A stretch of 64,000 nucleotides of DNA from Fusarium oxysporum f. sp. lycopersici 4287 (GCF_000149955.1 NC_030986.1:1734345-1798344), one strand, 5' to 3'. Positions 24,512-36,941 are shown, counted from the stretch's first letter. The notes: generated by a model not told the origin, from the letters alone. Numbers and translations are program-made.

Positions 24512-25122
24512 TGTAAGTAAGGTGCCTAGTGAGTTCTAAGTGATTTTGAAATGGATAGTGAGTGGGGAACTCGATAATAACGGTAGACGGAAATGCGACA
24601 CTTTAAATACTATCAAGAGTACCTAGCCACGTTATACAAGGAATAAAACGCACAAGCACGCATGTCGTCAGCGGCCTTTGATCGTCTCATACAAATCATG
24701 TCTCACAAGCTCGTCGAGCTATTCTGGTTGGATGAGACTCACGTCACAGGTGCTAGGGGCCCTAGCACATGGCTGGCAGTTGGACATCTTCCCCCGATTA
24801 TCAGAGTCGTGCCAACTTGGCGCATTTCAGAAGACTACAAGCCACAACAGCTTTCCACTTTAGGTATCCAGGAACAAAGTTAGCTACTAAACGTTTAAGT
24901 GCATAAACGCCGAGGCCAACCCTCCTATCCGAGGCAAAGCGGAAACGCCGATAATCAAGACAACCTTAAATCTAATCAAAAGCCGAGGCGGCGCATTTCC
25001 AAAGTTCTTTTTTTATTTTTATTTTTTTCTATTTTTTTTTTTTTAAAAAAAAATAGTTTTTGGTCTTTACTTTCGCCTTTGTTTCGTTGACAGAGTTCGC
25101 TTTCTAGAACAACAAAGTTGCT
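24512..25122. promoter_or_regulatory. Divergent upstream region with T13/A10 palindrome
   Basis: About 610 bases between the 164-aa gene and the hotdog gene. Bases 25009-25060 are an extreme T-rich then A-rich block, including T13 directly followed by A10 (25032-25054). Such dA:dT tracts commonly exclude nucleosomes in fungal promoters; that role is inference. No gene supported. Confidence 0.55.
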
Positions 25123-26062
25123 ATGTTTTCCAAACAAGTTGGTCACAGTGGACGTCTTGCAGCGCAAGCTTGCAAACGGTTTGCTCGTCCTACGCAGTCC
25201 CGCAGTTATGCGACTGGAGGTGTGTTTGCGCCCCTCAAAGCACTTTTACCCGTAAGATATACTGACAAATCTAACTTATAGCAGCCACAGCAGCCGCTGG
25301 TGGCGCTTTCAAGAGAGCAGCAGGTATGTTGCTCGCTGGCGTAGGCGCAAGCACAGCAGGCGGTTTTGGAACATGGTACACGATGCATTCGAACGGCATG
25401 GGCTTTCACTCGGACGAAGAGAGCCTGCGACGCTTCGTCGCTAACCACGAAGAGGCGAAGATGGTGGAAGAGACGATCAACAAACACCCGCTCGTTGCAG
25501 AGCTCCGCGCCAACCCCGAACTCACCGAATCGCGGCCGCACATGAAAATGCCCGGATCATACCGAAGTCGGAGCCTGACAGGAGGAGCGCTCATCGGCGA
25601 GGGGAAAATGCCAGTACCACCGTACGCCTGGATGGCGCCCAAGGGCAAACAACTTGTGTCTATAGCATACGTCGGTGACGACCTGTGCGGCCACCCTGGC
25701 ATTGTACATGGTGGCTTTCTGGCGACTATGCTGGATGAGGGCCTCGGACGTTGCTCCTTCGGTGCGCTGCCTCATAACATCGCAGTTACAGCAAACCTCA
25801 ATGTCGACTATCGCAAACCCACACCAGCGGGAAGCTTTCTGGTTCTTCGAGCGGAGACATACAAGGTGGAAGGCCGCAAGGCCTGGGTCCGGGGCCATAT
25901 CGAACTGCTGGCCGAGCCTGGCGAGAAGCCGACGATAGTGGCCGAAGCGCAAGCACTATTCATCTCGCCAAAGTATGCTGCGGTAAGTTATATATGTCGT
26001 GTGATACCGATATCCTAGAGATGTTCTAATGCGTCTTATAGATGATGCCTAAAATTGGATAA
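25123..26062 (+). CDS. Hotdog-fold thioesterase-like protein, probably mitochondrial
   Basis: Three exons, 25123-25219, 25282-25982 and 26042-26062, 272 residues. The first 32 residues (MFSKQVGHSGRLAAQACKRF) are basic and Ala/Ser-rich, like a mitochondrial presequence. Residues 46-64 form a small hydrophobic segment (MLLAGVGASTAGGFGTWYT). A 4HBT/PaaI-type hotdog domain spans about 150-255, with the family's HPGIVHGGFLATMLDEGLG active-site helix and NLNVDYRKPTPAGSFLVLRA strand. Family members hydrolyse acyl-CoA thioesters; the yeast relative is Fmp10-like. The substrate cannot be told from sequence. The terminal exon encodes only MMPKIG; a second possible terminal exon lies at 26344-26412. Confidence 0.88.
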
Positions 26063-26831
26063 ACGAACAGATGACACGCGTTATGACAACTTTTTCGAGC
26101 GAGCGACGGGAGTGACGGGTGCATTTTATATGGTTGTGTTGCGGTAGACGAGGAACCTCGCAGTCGGCAGGTGACATGATAGATGACAGAGCATTTTACA
26201 AGAACACATCCTAATTACACATAGAGCGTTTCCTTTGGGAAACTCGATGGAGCGTGGCCTATCGATTTGTCTGCCATGTATTATACATAGAAATAATATC
26301 AAATTCTCCATTTAAAGCTGAGGTTGTTTTTTTCTCTTCGCAGGGCCGACTTCCGGCGCAGTGGACAGACGCCGTGGAGTCGCTGGACCCGCGCCGGCCA
26401 CTTAACGAATAGGCTTGTATAGGATGGGGAAAGGCCTCTGATGTCGCCATCCTCAACATGAGTTCTCATAGGCTGATTACAGTCTTATGAAGGTGGATCT
26501 CCGGGGAGTCTGTAGCAGTGGCTTCTGCCGCCCGATGGCCCGATCACGACATCGCGAGGGTAAGTTGCGGGCAATTACTACATCACATAGGTAGGTTCCT
26601 GGAGCGAATCATGTAGACGTATAGAAAGATGGTATAAAATTTTATCGCCCAGTTCGTGGGGAGGTCGCAATTGGCGTCAGAAATCACTATTATTAGGTAG
26701 GTTCAGGTCGATTGGCACTCTGCCTAGTATCTACATAGACTGCCATACTCACCCTCCACCCATTAAATACTTTTTTTTCTTCTCCCTTTCTTCACTGTCT
26801 AATACCTATCTCAACATATCTTGTTTGCACA
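26063..26831. other. Intergenic; one GC-rich exon-like patch
   Basis: Between the hotdog gene and APS kinase. Bases 26344-26412 are GC-rich, follow a pyrimidine-rich acceptor (tttttctcttcgcag) and are open in the hotdog phase up to a TAG. The 60 bases before APS kinase are C/T-rich, a usual fungal leader. Otherwise nothing is seen. Confidence 0.5.
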
Positions 26832-27619
26832 ATGGCTACGTAAGTCAAAAACAAACCACTCATCTCGTATACTGCCTGCCCTCGCTGTGCCTATCTGGCT
26901 TCTAAACCTTCTCTCCAAGTCTCTAAATCATTACCCCGCCATCCATCGCTATACATCCCACTTCAACACCAGAGGCATCGCTAACTAATGACGCGCTTCA
27001 CAGCAACATCACCTGGCACCCTTCCTTATCGCGCAAGGAGCGCAACGAGACCCGTGGCCAGCGCGGTCTCACCATCTGGCTGACTGGTCTCTCTGCTTCT
27101 GGCAAGTCCACTGTCGCCACTGCGCTTGAGCAGCATCTCCTTCACCTCGGCGTCGCTGCCTACCGTCTCGACGGCGACAATGTCCGCTTCGGACTGAACA
27201 AGGACCTTGGCTTCTCCGAGGCTGACCGAAACGAGAACATTCGCCGCATCTCCGAAGTCGCCAAGCTCTTCGCCGACTCTTCGACCATCGCCATTACCTC
27301 TTTTATCTCTCCCTACCGAGCGGATCGCAAGGTCGCCCGTGATCTGCACGAGCAGGCCACACAGGGTGGCGATGAGCCAATCCCCTTCGTCGAAGTCTAC
27401 GTTGATGTGCCCCTCGAAGTTGCCGAGCAGCGTGATCCCAAGGGTCTTTACAAGAAGGCTCGCGCTGGTGAGATCAAGGATTTCACCGGCATTTCTGCTC
27501 CGTACGAGGAGCCTGAGAACGCTGAGATTACTATCAAGACTCACGAGAACTCAGTTGAGGAGTGTGTTGCTCAGATTGTTCAGTGGCTCAATGAGAAGGG
27601 TTATCTCAACAAGAAATAG
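26832..27619 (+). CDS. MET14: Adenylyl-sulfate (APS) kinase
   Basis: Two exons, 26832-26839 (8 nt, ATGGCTAC) and 27004-27619, separated by a 164-base intron, the longest in the window; 207 residues, normal for the family (yeast Met14 is 202). The P-loop GLSASGKST is at residues 31-39. [21 protein letters not shown] and the FISPYRADR motif mark the APS- and ATP-binding sites. Reaction: APS + ATP to PAPS + ADP, the second step of sulfate assimilation, in the cytosol. No other sulfur gene lies nearby. Confidence 0.97.
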
Positions 27620-27812
27620 GCACAAGATTCATGATTGTTTCGCAGTTAAAAGAGATAGATCGGATATTACTGCCATGCGACACCGGCCGTCGTCACTCAT
27701 GGGCATAATGACAGGGTAGAATATAGGCGTTTCTTGCATGCAGGCGACTTGTTCTATCGTTCTTCTTTCTCGGCTTGTTTTCCTTCCCCCAACCTTCCAG
27801 CCGCGCCAATCG

Positions 27813-29205
27813 CTAAGGAAACTCGATCTCGTAGTATACGTATGCCGTGTATTCGTGTCCCTCGCCAGTCTGAAACCCAGCGGCTGCCATCTCCGAGCTC
27901 AGCGCAGCGTCGTCCTTGGTAATCTTGCCTCGCTTGTCCCGTCCAAAGGCATTGCCGCCAAGGAACGAGTAGTTTGAGTCCAGAGCAGCCTTGACCTTGG
28001 GCGCCAGCTTGGATGTAGTCTGAGAATTTGATCAGTGATGTGAATTGGGACGCATTCGATAGACTCACCTTAACTAGGACCGATACGTAATCTAGAGGCA
28101 GACCATAGCGAAGAACTGCCTCAACAAAAACCCGTAATGTCATAACATGTATCCAGATCATGACACTTTCGCTCCATCCCGTGCGTCCCATACGCAGAGC
28201 CTCGCCACAAACCTTGCGCTCTTCATTGGTGACTCGATCGAGCTCCCTTTGCTCTTCTTGTCGACCGCCTTCAACGTACTTGTACTGACGGGGCGTCCAC
28301 TTCTGTTCTCGGCACTTGGCGAGGAATTCGGCGCTGTGTTTCTTAAATGTCGCCACAGCAAAGAGAACAAACTCGTCGTCCTTGGCCACCTCGATAGCCG
28401 AGCGAGGCACAACCATGGGCGATATTGTCTCATACTCCTTAATGAAATCCTTCTTTGCATTGCCAGGAACAACAATGAGATGTGTCTCAATGTACTCAGA
28501 ATCCTGCACAAGAAGTTTCGGGTCGACAATGGGGGTCAAGGACTTGGTAGAAAGGTTGCCGCTGATTGAGATTGTCAATGATCTGAGGATGGTATTTTGA
28601 TCAGCGGCAAATACTCACGTTTGGCGGCGCTGTAGAGCCGCAAGGTTTGTCTTGACAGAGTTATACTGATTAAACTTTGTCTTAACGTCGGTATCAACGT
28701 TGGCTAGTTCCTGAGGACATGTTAGTTGGAGCTTAGGACTGAGGTTGGTGGATGAACGCGCCTTTTGCAAAGTGCTAATTAGCTCTGCAAGGGACTTGTC
28801 GGCTCGATATCGGATTTTGTTCCAGCTGAAAGTGCTCACGTACTGATCAGTGGGTTCTGTTGTGAGTGATTAGCGACTATCCGGCCTCAAAACAAGTGTA
28901 CGCGACTGACTATCGTTGACCATCTTATACTGGGCGATACGATCTTCGTCACCCTCGAGCACATTCTTCAGAGAGTCGGCGACCTTGGATACAACAGCCT
29001 GGCATGACGCCTCGAGCTTGGTAAGCTCATCTGCCTGTTGCACCAGGGCATCCAGAGTGCCGATCTTGAAATCGGGGATGTTGAAAGGCAGAACGGACCC
29101 ATTGTCGGAGGAGATGGTCCCGCGCAGTGATGATATGGCATCATCACGATCGCTCGAGTCAAAAACGCCCTGGGGCAAAGATAGGAATGCGTATTTCGTC
29201 GACAT
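27813..29205 (-). CDS. VMA5: V-type H+-ATPase subunit C
   Basis: Exons 28911-29205, 28762-28856, 28619-28710, 28069-28561 and 27813-28019 give 393 residues (yeast Vma5 is 392). Starts MSTKYAFLSLPQGVFDSSDR. Contains the conserved SVKTNLAALQRRQTGNLSTKSL and ends with TAYVYYEIEF. The elongated subunit C bridges the V1 head and stator stalks of the vacuolar proton pump and leaves V1 on glucose starvation. The second intron (28711-28761) starts GC rather than GT in the best-fitting model. A GT alternative gives QKAPNVD instead of QKELANVD, and retention would add 17 residues in frame. The other introns are canonical. Divergent from the AT-hook gene. Confidence 0.95.
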
Positions 29206-30090
29206 TATAGCAAGCTCGAGCTACAAGATATTCGATGGATGAATTATGTCGAGAATATCTACAAGATAGGCTGTCGGTTTGATGAATGTGACGCCAGCGA
29301 AGAACTCGGGCAGCTCCACACGGTGAAAGCTATGGCTTTAATCGCGAGTCAAGCTCACAGGTTCATCGGAAAACGGCTCTCCGTTGAAGTCTTGCTGATG
29401 AAACAGATAGAACGAGGGCGAGGGCGAGGGCGAGGTTGGGTCGTATCGCTTTACGTTGCGTTTATAGGGCGGGACAGTGTTGCTGGAGTTGCTAGCACTA
29501 CACTAGCTAATACAAGGCAGTGGGAGCTTCCATGAATATCTTAGGTAGGCAAGGTGAGTAGCAGTTGCCTTTGGGATCAGGGGGCAGTTGTGGATCTGTG
29601 GCTAGTGAGTTAGGTATGACGACTGCTTGTGGCTGCCCACCTCGATAGTCTCATACGGCGCTCGAAGGTACGTCCCTGGCATAGAGTAACCAGTTAATAT
29701 ATCGCATCATTTATATATATATATATATAAGACCCGAAGGTCGCCATCAACACCACCCAGCGCGTATCGTACTAAAGAGTACCTAGGTCTAGTTCAAGAC
29801 GAGAAGACAAATGTGGTCGCGAATTATTGAGTGCAGCTGCCGCCGCATCTGATGTTCATGGGGTCCCCACTACTGGACGACCTTTGATCACGGGGCTGCA
29901 GACTACAAGTACAGCGCAGACCAGGGCAAGTGAATCCAGTCACTAACACAGAATTCGAGCTGCGACAGCACCACAAACCTCGATATAAGAACCATTGACT
30001 TGCGCATCGTCGAAGTCGCATGAGCCCGGCGCAAATGACTTTTGCCCGAAAAGGTCGCTGTGAGATCGCTATTGAGGTCAATAGCGTATT
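29206..30090. promoter_or_regulatory. Divergent upstream region VMA5/AT-hook gene
   Basis: 885 bases between divergent starts. It holds a purine-rich (CGAGGG)n tract at about 29410-29436 and (TA)9 at 29712-29729. No supported gene. Confidence 0.5.
29712..29729. repeat. (TA)9 dinucleotide repeat
   Basis: Eighteen bases of perfect TA repeat in the intergenic region upstream of the AT-hook gene. Confidence 0.9.
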
Positions 30091-33040
30091 ATGACCCAGC
30101 CTCATCCCGACGTCATGACCTCAGAAGTACGTACGTGTTGTTCGAAACAATTCGTCGAATGCAGTAGATACATAGGCTCACAGGCAATGCACAGCGCCTC
30201 AACACGCCATTGTGCTCGATTCTACTATCCTCACTCCCGACACTGCTCATGCCCTAGGCCCAAGCCCCGGTGCCTCGTCCGCTACAGCGTCGACAGGCGC
30301 CGTGACACCTGGACAAAGAGCCACCAGGTCGGATTGGCAAGTAGGCAATGCCTTGTTTGATCTCCAGATGAATCCATTCCATGCTCCGGATCATGGAACA
30401 ACTGTTTCGTCTAGCCCTGGTCCACCGCAAGAGGACAAAGTGCCGGCCGCCAGCCTTAACCCATATCGCGATGGTCGTATCAGGACCGCAGTGCCAAGCA
30501 AGCTTAAGGGCAGGACGAACATGAAGCAAGGTAACTTCAGTGTTATGCATATGCACCTCCAGAAGCCGCAGATAACGGAGCGCGACCTTGCGGCCAAGCG
30601 TACAAGTGAAAGAACTGCTGCTGCTGCCAAACTTGCAAGTGCTCAAGGGTATCGCTATCCAAGGAGACCGCGGCCACCACACACAGCGGCTGCTCGCACT
30701 CCTTCACAATCTCTCTCAAATCTCCCTTCAGTAATTGCAGACATTTACGGGCCAGTTGCTCAGCCTCCACCCCTCAGGACTGTTATGCCATATGAAGAGC
30801 GGCGAGCAGAGACGGGATCTGCACAAGCCAGCACAGGGCTTGAAGAGAATCCATTGATGGAAGCAGGCAGTGTGGAAAATATTGAAACAGAAATTCTAGC
30901 AGAATCAACTAAAGGAGAGGTCGCACCCGGGGTCAACCATGAACAACAGGACGGTCCATTTATAGATGCGAACTCGACACAGGACGTCAGCATGAACCCG
31001 TCGAACGAATTTGTCACACCAGCAGATCCCACACAGGAGACTAACAGAGAACCGCCTGCCATTACGAAGCTCTTGGCAACAACTCTTCCACCGGAAGAGG
31101 TCAGAGCAGAGCAATATCGACTTCTTGAACTCCTACGAAAGCTGCACCCAACTACAGTCGTAGAAACGCTTTGCAGTGCCCTTTACCAGTTCGGCGGTGC
31201 CACTCGGCGGCTCCCGTCTCCTGACGGGGGGTCCTCTGAAAGTGGCTCGAAGAAAAGCTCGGGCGATCTCTTTATTTCGTGGATTTCGGAAATTTTCCCT
31301 CCAAATTTTGCTGAAAACAGCACTACGAAAAGGCCATTGAAACCCTCAACAGGGAGACCACGAGGTAGGCCAAAAGGGAGTACGAAAAAGCTAGTACACG
31401 CAGATTTACATCTTAAGCGTACTGCCTTCGTTCCCCTGGCTATGAGGCCCGATGAAACGAATGGTACGCAGCCTTCGACACTTGTCAAATGCTCGGGTGC
31501 ACCACCAGACTCTGTTGCAAATAATCCAGGCTCAGATATGCCTCTACCACGTGCTTCTAACAACCAAAGCCCGAGTAAGCTACTTCCCCGTGTTAGGAAG
31601 GGTCAAATTTCTATAGCTGCCGCTCCCTCAATTATGCCGAGATTGATAAATGTTTCAGGGGAAGCCCGAAGAAGCACCTCAGGTCCATCGATTACCCCCG
31701 CCGAATTAACTAGCACATCTGCACTGGTCGTGCCAAATTCTTCGGTTACAACGTTAAGACGCACGAAGAGTACAGGAAGGCCTCGTGGTCGGCCTAAGGG
31801 ATCAAGGAACAAGCCCAGGCTACTGCCTGCTAAGCCTGCTTCTTCCTCATTTAACTCATCAGACTCTCATCTTAGGGAGTCAAGGCCTCAATCTCATGAG
31901 CCAACCACGAGGGAAAACACGTATAACTCCCTAATATCCACGCCTGATTCAAGCTACGTGACCGAGACAGCCAGTGCTCTTCGAAACACCTTTTCTTTCC
32001 CAGTATTGCCCGATCCTGCTGAAGAAGCGGCCAGCACAATGCAAGGTGGCGCAACTGGCTCGCCTGGTTGCACGCAGGTGAACAAAGCACGAACAGCCGG
32101 TGGCAGTTCCGTTATCATACAGGAACTTCAGGGGCCACCCAACCACCACCAGGACGCTGTCCTAGTTTCTTCAAAGAAGAGAAAGAATTCACAACAAGGT
32201 CCCTGTACCAACACTCGAGTGATCGATACCCCCCAAACATCCCCCAGGACCGCGCGATTAGCCACCAATCATCCTCACGAGAAACAAGTCAAGCGTCTTT
32301 GTGTGTCTCAGGAGACAAATCCAAGAAACCTTGGCACTAGCGAAAGATATTCGCAATCAGCCGATGCAGAGGCTATAGCTTTTCGTTCAGGTGCCACTAC
32401 CAGACACACATCGTCTATATCAGGCATATTCGCCTCCGGGGTACAGGCAATTGGGCTTGGAGATAGTTTGAGCCAGCAAGTGCCACAAAGCCCATCTCAT
32501 TTGTACCAGCAGGATCAAGGGCTCAAGCAATTTGATGAGTCTTACCAGACCCAAGCAGATCAAGGCGTCCAACTTCAACGCAAGCATCAACCTCGGCATC
32601 ATTCACCACAGGATTTGAGATCCGAACAGTCGATCCGACCGACGAGTCTATCTTCTCCAACGAATACTCAGCCACATAGCCGGGACCTCGGGGCTCCGGA
32701 GGATGTTCTCCGAGAAGTGACCGTAGTGGGTTTGTACCAGCGGCAGCAACGACAGCAACGACAGTTGTCGAATCAATTAGGTCATTCCGCTGCAGGCCCA
32801 TTTTCCCAGACAGCACGCTCAAGCTCTCCTCGGCAAGCTCAAAGGCTTGACAGCCGACCCCTGGTTCCTCAATACGGGCAACAAGGTCTCCGTCATTCAA
32901 CTGGGACAACACCCTTACCAAACATGGACCATTCTGAGTCGCATCACCACTTAGAAGAGTCAGCACCAATCGCAAGTATGGACAAAACACCTCCCAAGCC
33001 TTGTAAAACTGCATCAGCGCCTGTAGCAGACATGTCTTAA
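30091..33040 (+). CDS. AT-hook protein of unknown function
   Basis: The long open frame has no ATG near its start. Joining an exon at 30091-30126 (MTQPHPDVMTSE) through a gtacgt donor to 30176, after an acatag acceptor, keeps phase and gives about 966 residues. Without that exon the first ATG is at 30368. Two AT-hooks with the GRPRGRPKG core lie near residues 405 and 546, so it probably binds the minor groove of AT-rich DNA. Between them and at both ends the protein is Ser/Pro/Gln-rich and looks disordered. The only compact stretch is about residues 305-375 (AEQYRLLELLRKLHPTTVVE, LFISWISEIFPPNF). No catalytic domain. A chromatin or transcription role is inferred from the hooks only. Confidence 0.75.
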
Positions 33041-34062
33041 GCTCCCAGCTTTAATAGACAGAGCTACGTCCGAACGGACTATCACAGCAACTCTGGCACA
33101 GCGAAGCAACTCAGAAGCGATCCATGCTTTGACAATACACTGGCCGAAATTCACATTCGTAGTCGAGTATTTTACACCATGAAGAGAGAGCGAGAATATC
33201 AGAAGATATCAAGGAGCAGAGGTGGGTGGTCCAAATCGGCTGATTCCATGTGATCGGACCTTTTCTGCTCTTGGGCTGCAGGACGGCTCAAGTATTCACG
33301 TCCTACAAATCGTGACAGGGACACCGGAATGTTTGCACAAGACGGCGAAGGTAACGTGAGTATCACTTGTGTGGATACTAAGCAAAGAAAACATGTGTCT
33401 TTAAGTAGCAGAGAGGCATCATTAGAGGAAAGGCTGGGTTTCCGGCTTGGCTAAGTCATTGTGTGTGTGTTCATGGATTGTATATCACTTATAGGCAAGA
33501 TCACACGGAAAGCCAAACCCGAACTAAACAGACTGGTGGTCTATTGCTCAGATCATCATATCCTTTCAGTTTTAGTAGATTTAAGAATAAGCTTCCCGCC
33601 TCCTATCAAAGTAGAGGCTTCTTGGGATAATAAATATACTGCTATCCGAATGAATAAAGAGCCACGCCAACTTGACCCTATGAGGCTAGTGCAAACATTG
33701 GATGGGAACGTCCTTTTCACTATTCAGGGAAACAAGAGCCTTTTGAGGGTTTGAGACACTCGGCTTCGATCTTAAGTTGAGAGGAAAGTGGTGAAATATA
33801 AATGAAAATATAATGTCGTATAGACAGTCGGTATCAATATGTATAGCCAGTGTTCCCATCCAGTACCACCTTCGGCAACGCAGTAGCCCTTTTCTCCGCA
33901 ACCGATAAAAACGCCGTTTAAATGCTCAAGAACCCGTTCTTTGACACATGCATGTACCCAGGTAAAACGACAAGTAGAAGTAATGGTATAACTTCTCAAC
34001 ACGCTCGCCAACAGCAACATAACAAACGAAGAATGCCTAAGATATAGTGAAACTGGTGCCGT
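33041..34062. other. Intergenic, no gene seen
   Basis: Convergent 3' flanks of the AT-hook and F-box genes. A 97-codon frame at 33461-33754 has no recognisable features and I do not call it. Confidence 0.6.
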
Positions 34063-35698
34063 TTAATCCGCATCGTCATCAGTGACACCGACGGGAGGCC
34101 GCACAGAATCGGGAATGCTGCGGCCGTACCACCATTCGTCCTCTTCTACAAGTCCATCTTCACTGATCAAATCCAGCATGACCTGTTGGTTGCGTTTGAT
34201 ATCCTGTGGACGCTCGACAACCCGACGCTGAAGGATCAGGGCCTCAGCTGTTGTGAGCCATATTTGTTGCAGTACGGGAAGGTCGCTGAGTAATGCCTGA
34301 GCCTGTTGCGAAGTAAGAGGTGACATGGGAGCCCCAGCAGATAAACTCGTGTTGAAGACAAGATTGGCTTCCCAATCCATGTTCCCATCTATTGAGCCAG
34401 AACTCCGGACCTTGTTCAATGCAGTACCAGACGATCGAGCTTCACTAGTGGACTTTTTGCGTCCGAAAAGACCTCGTTTCGGTTTCGACGTTGACTGTTC
34501 AGTAGGTGGCGCCTCTTTCGTGAGAGCATTAAACCATGTGTCAACAGCACCACGCCTGCTGTTGTATCCCTTGATTTCCCAAAGCCTTTCCACTTGTCGC
34601 AGTCCACCAATGCACAAAATGGCAACATGCATGTCGTCGGACGGTTTCTCCCGAATATAGCCACGAAGTGATCGCTCGACTCTACCAACATATGTCGGTG
34701 GTCGGAGTCTCCGACAGAACGATGATATTACAAGGGGAAAAACTTCGTGAACCCTTAATAAGGTTTGGTCGTCGTACATACTCATGATTTCGGCTTCAAT
34801 CGGGTTCAAAGTATAAGGTTCCCGTCTCAATCCTTTTCCTCCGTTCTCAGCCATACGCTTTAGGTACAATTTTCGGTACGTCTCGAAGAAGTGGAATATG
34901 GTAAATAGAAGAGGTATTAGGCGTCGCCGCATGCGCTCGTTCTGGGGTGCAAATGCAAGTCGTTGAGCTTCAGTTTGGCGAAGAAAGATATCTTTTGTAA
35001 TCCATTCACACATTAGAAAGGCGAGCTTGGCAGCGACGTGTAATCGATGCCATATCCCGCATAGATGTTGGAAGTTGATCTCGCTCGGGTCTGTGATGGG
35101 GTAGAGGCGGGAGGCGTAAACGGGAATATGATGTTCGAGATGATATCGAGCGATAGTATTTTCGTTGAAAGTGACGAGAGTATGCCACGATTTGGAGGCA
35201 AGTCGGAGGTTCAGGACGTCGGTTAGTGGGAGGGCAGAAATGATTTGAATCTGTAATTCGTTGGGAAGTCCTAGGAAAAGCTGATCGAAGCTAGCACTAT
35301 CTCACAGGTCAGTAAAGTGAAAGGATTAATATTCAGCCAAAAGAGCATTACCTTTTTTGCGGCGTCTCAACAGAAACTCGAGGCGCATGACCAGACGCGA
35401 CACTCGATTTAGAGTGGAGGATCGAGACCTTTGAGCGAAGGCCGAAAAACCTTGATTTATCACGCTTCTGGTCAAGGGGCCTTAGAGGTTCAACATCGGC
35501 AGTTTTCGTTTCTCGTAGAGGAAGAATAAATCTCGAAGGCGACGAGGTGGAAGCATCAAGATTATCTCGAGTCGGAGGAGGTTGACGCTGATGTTGGTGT
35601 GCATTGAGCTGGCTTAACTTTTCGAAGTAACGCTCAGAAGCAAATTCGGTGATATGTGGCGGATCCATAGCCATCGTCCGCGCTTGATGATGAGCCAT
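34063..35698 (-). CDS. F-box domain protein
   Basis: Two exons, 35352-35698 and 34063-35296, 526 residues. After a disordered Ser/Pro/Arg-rich N-terminus of about 115 residues, an F-box lies at about 123-165 (LGLPNELQIQIISALPLTDV, then LNLRLASKSWHTLV). The remainder is helical, with no WD40, LRR or Kelch repeats, and has a disordered basic insert (KPKRGLFGRKKSTSE). F-box proteins bind Skp1 in SCF ubiquitin ligases and recruit substrates; the substrate here is unknown. The ATG at 35698 opens the frame. Confidence 0.85.
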
Positions 35699-36925
35699 GA
35701 TGACGGGCGTCGAAGAGAAAACGAGCGACGTTCGACGCTATCGACGAGAGGGCGCAAGGGCCGCGGCGTGTTAGAAAGGACGGTGTCGCCTTTGCTGAGC
35801 AGGCCTAAATGGCTACAGACGTCCGTCTCTATTGCGCACTGAATGAGAATATACTCGACATGGCGAGAGGAAGAGCGATTTGGCGAGACGGAGCGATCGG
35901 GAACGCCGAAAACTACGGACCGGAGATCCAGAGGCACAGGTAAATCGAGTTTGAGGGCTAGACGTCAAAGGAAAAGGCTGGTAATAAGAAAGACGAAGGG
36001 GAAGCAGTCGATCGATATCGTGAAAGGCGAGTTTGTGGTGTTTCGTGTTGGTTCGGACAGAATGAACTGCGCGGGATAAACGGGAAAGTGGGAAGGGTAA
36101 TGGTACAAGGAAAGAGCGAGAGAGCGTAGTGATGACTAGCTGGGCTGTAGAAGGAAGGGGACTTCCAGGTACAAGGATACTTGGGTACGTACGGTACAAA
36201 TCCGGGGGAGAATGGAACGACGTGGAGGGGGTGTGAGGTGGAGCGTTTTTTTTTTCCTTCGCAGCAAGAGGTGTGAAGTTAAATGGGTCGCGACTCCACA
36301 GACGGGACGATAATGATTCTCTGTAGAGACAGGTGCTATCTTGAATTGGGACGAACGGCAAGATGGAACCACTGCATATGATAGGTACCTACTGAATGAA
36401 AATCAAGATTTACTGGCCGGAGGCCTAGTGGTTCGTGTTGAGGACTGCACTATATTATCCCATGTCGAGGCGATTGTTCAAAAAGAAAAGCTGGGTTGGG
36501 TGTGAATGTCCCAACTATCTGGATACTTCCCGTTCTGGGTATTACCTGGGTAGGCAGATTTGGGAAGGTTTAGATGATTGACTGATAAGGTACATCCCAT
36601 ATCGCCAAGTGTAAGTGCACCGATCGGCTGGGCTGATATGAAGAGAATGAGCCAAAATAGAATAGAATTGAAGATCTTGTCGCCCGTAAAGACAACTATA
36701 AAACGAAATGAAGGATTTGGCCAGCACCAAACCATCCCATTGAAAAGGTATTGACTGACGAGGGGGGAGAACGGACCGACCGTTTATTATGGTGGGGTGT
36801 TCTTTGATTGACTGCCCATCAGTTTAGGTCAATACAGCACATCACAGTGACAAATGGGACATCTAGCGCACCTCATGGCCGCCCAAGGTGCCAAAAAGGC
36901 AAGCGTTTGGTTCGCCTCAAGCGGC

Positions 36926-36941
36926 GTTTGGCCGGCCAAAC
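36926..36941. repeat. 16-bp perfect palindrome GTTTGGCCGGCCAAAC
   Basis: The sequence is its own reverse complement. A related TTGGCCGGCC occurs about 515 bases downstream. Could be a dimeric factor site; untested. Confidence 0.8.

Noticed and set aside
33461..33754. 97-codon plus-strand frame between the AT-hook and F-box genes
   Set aside because: No domain, no neighbour relation and no splice signals that would build a larger gene.
35813..36361. 182-codon minus-strand frame upstream of the F-box gene
   Set aside because: Pyrimidine-rich, Ser/Pro/Arg/Leu-biased translation without domain features; more likely the F-box leader.
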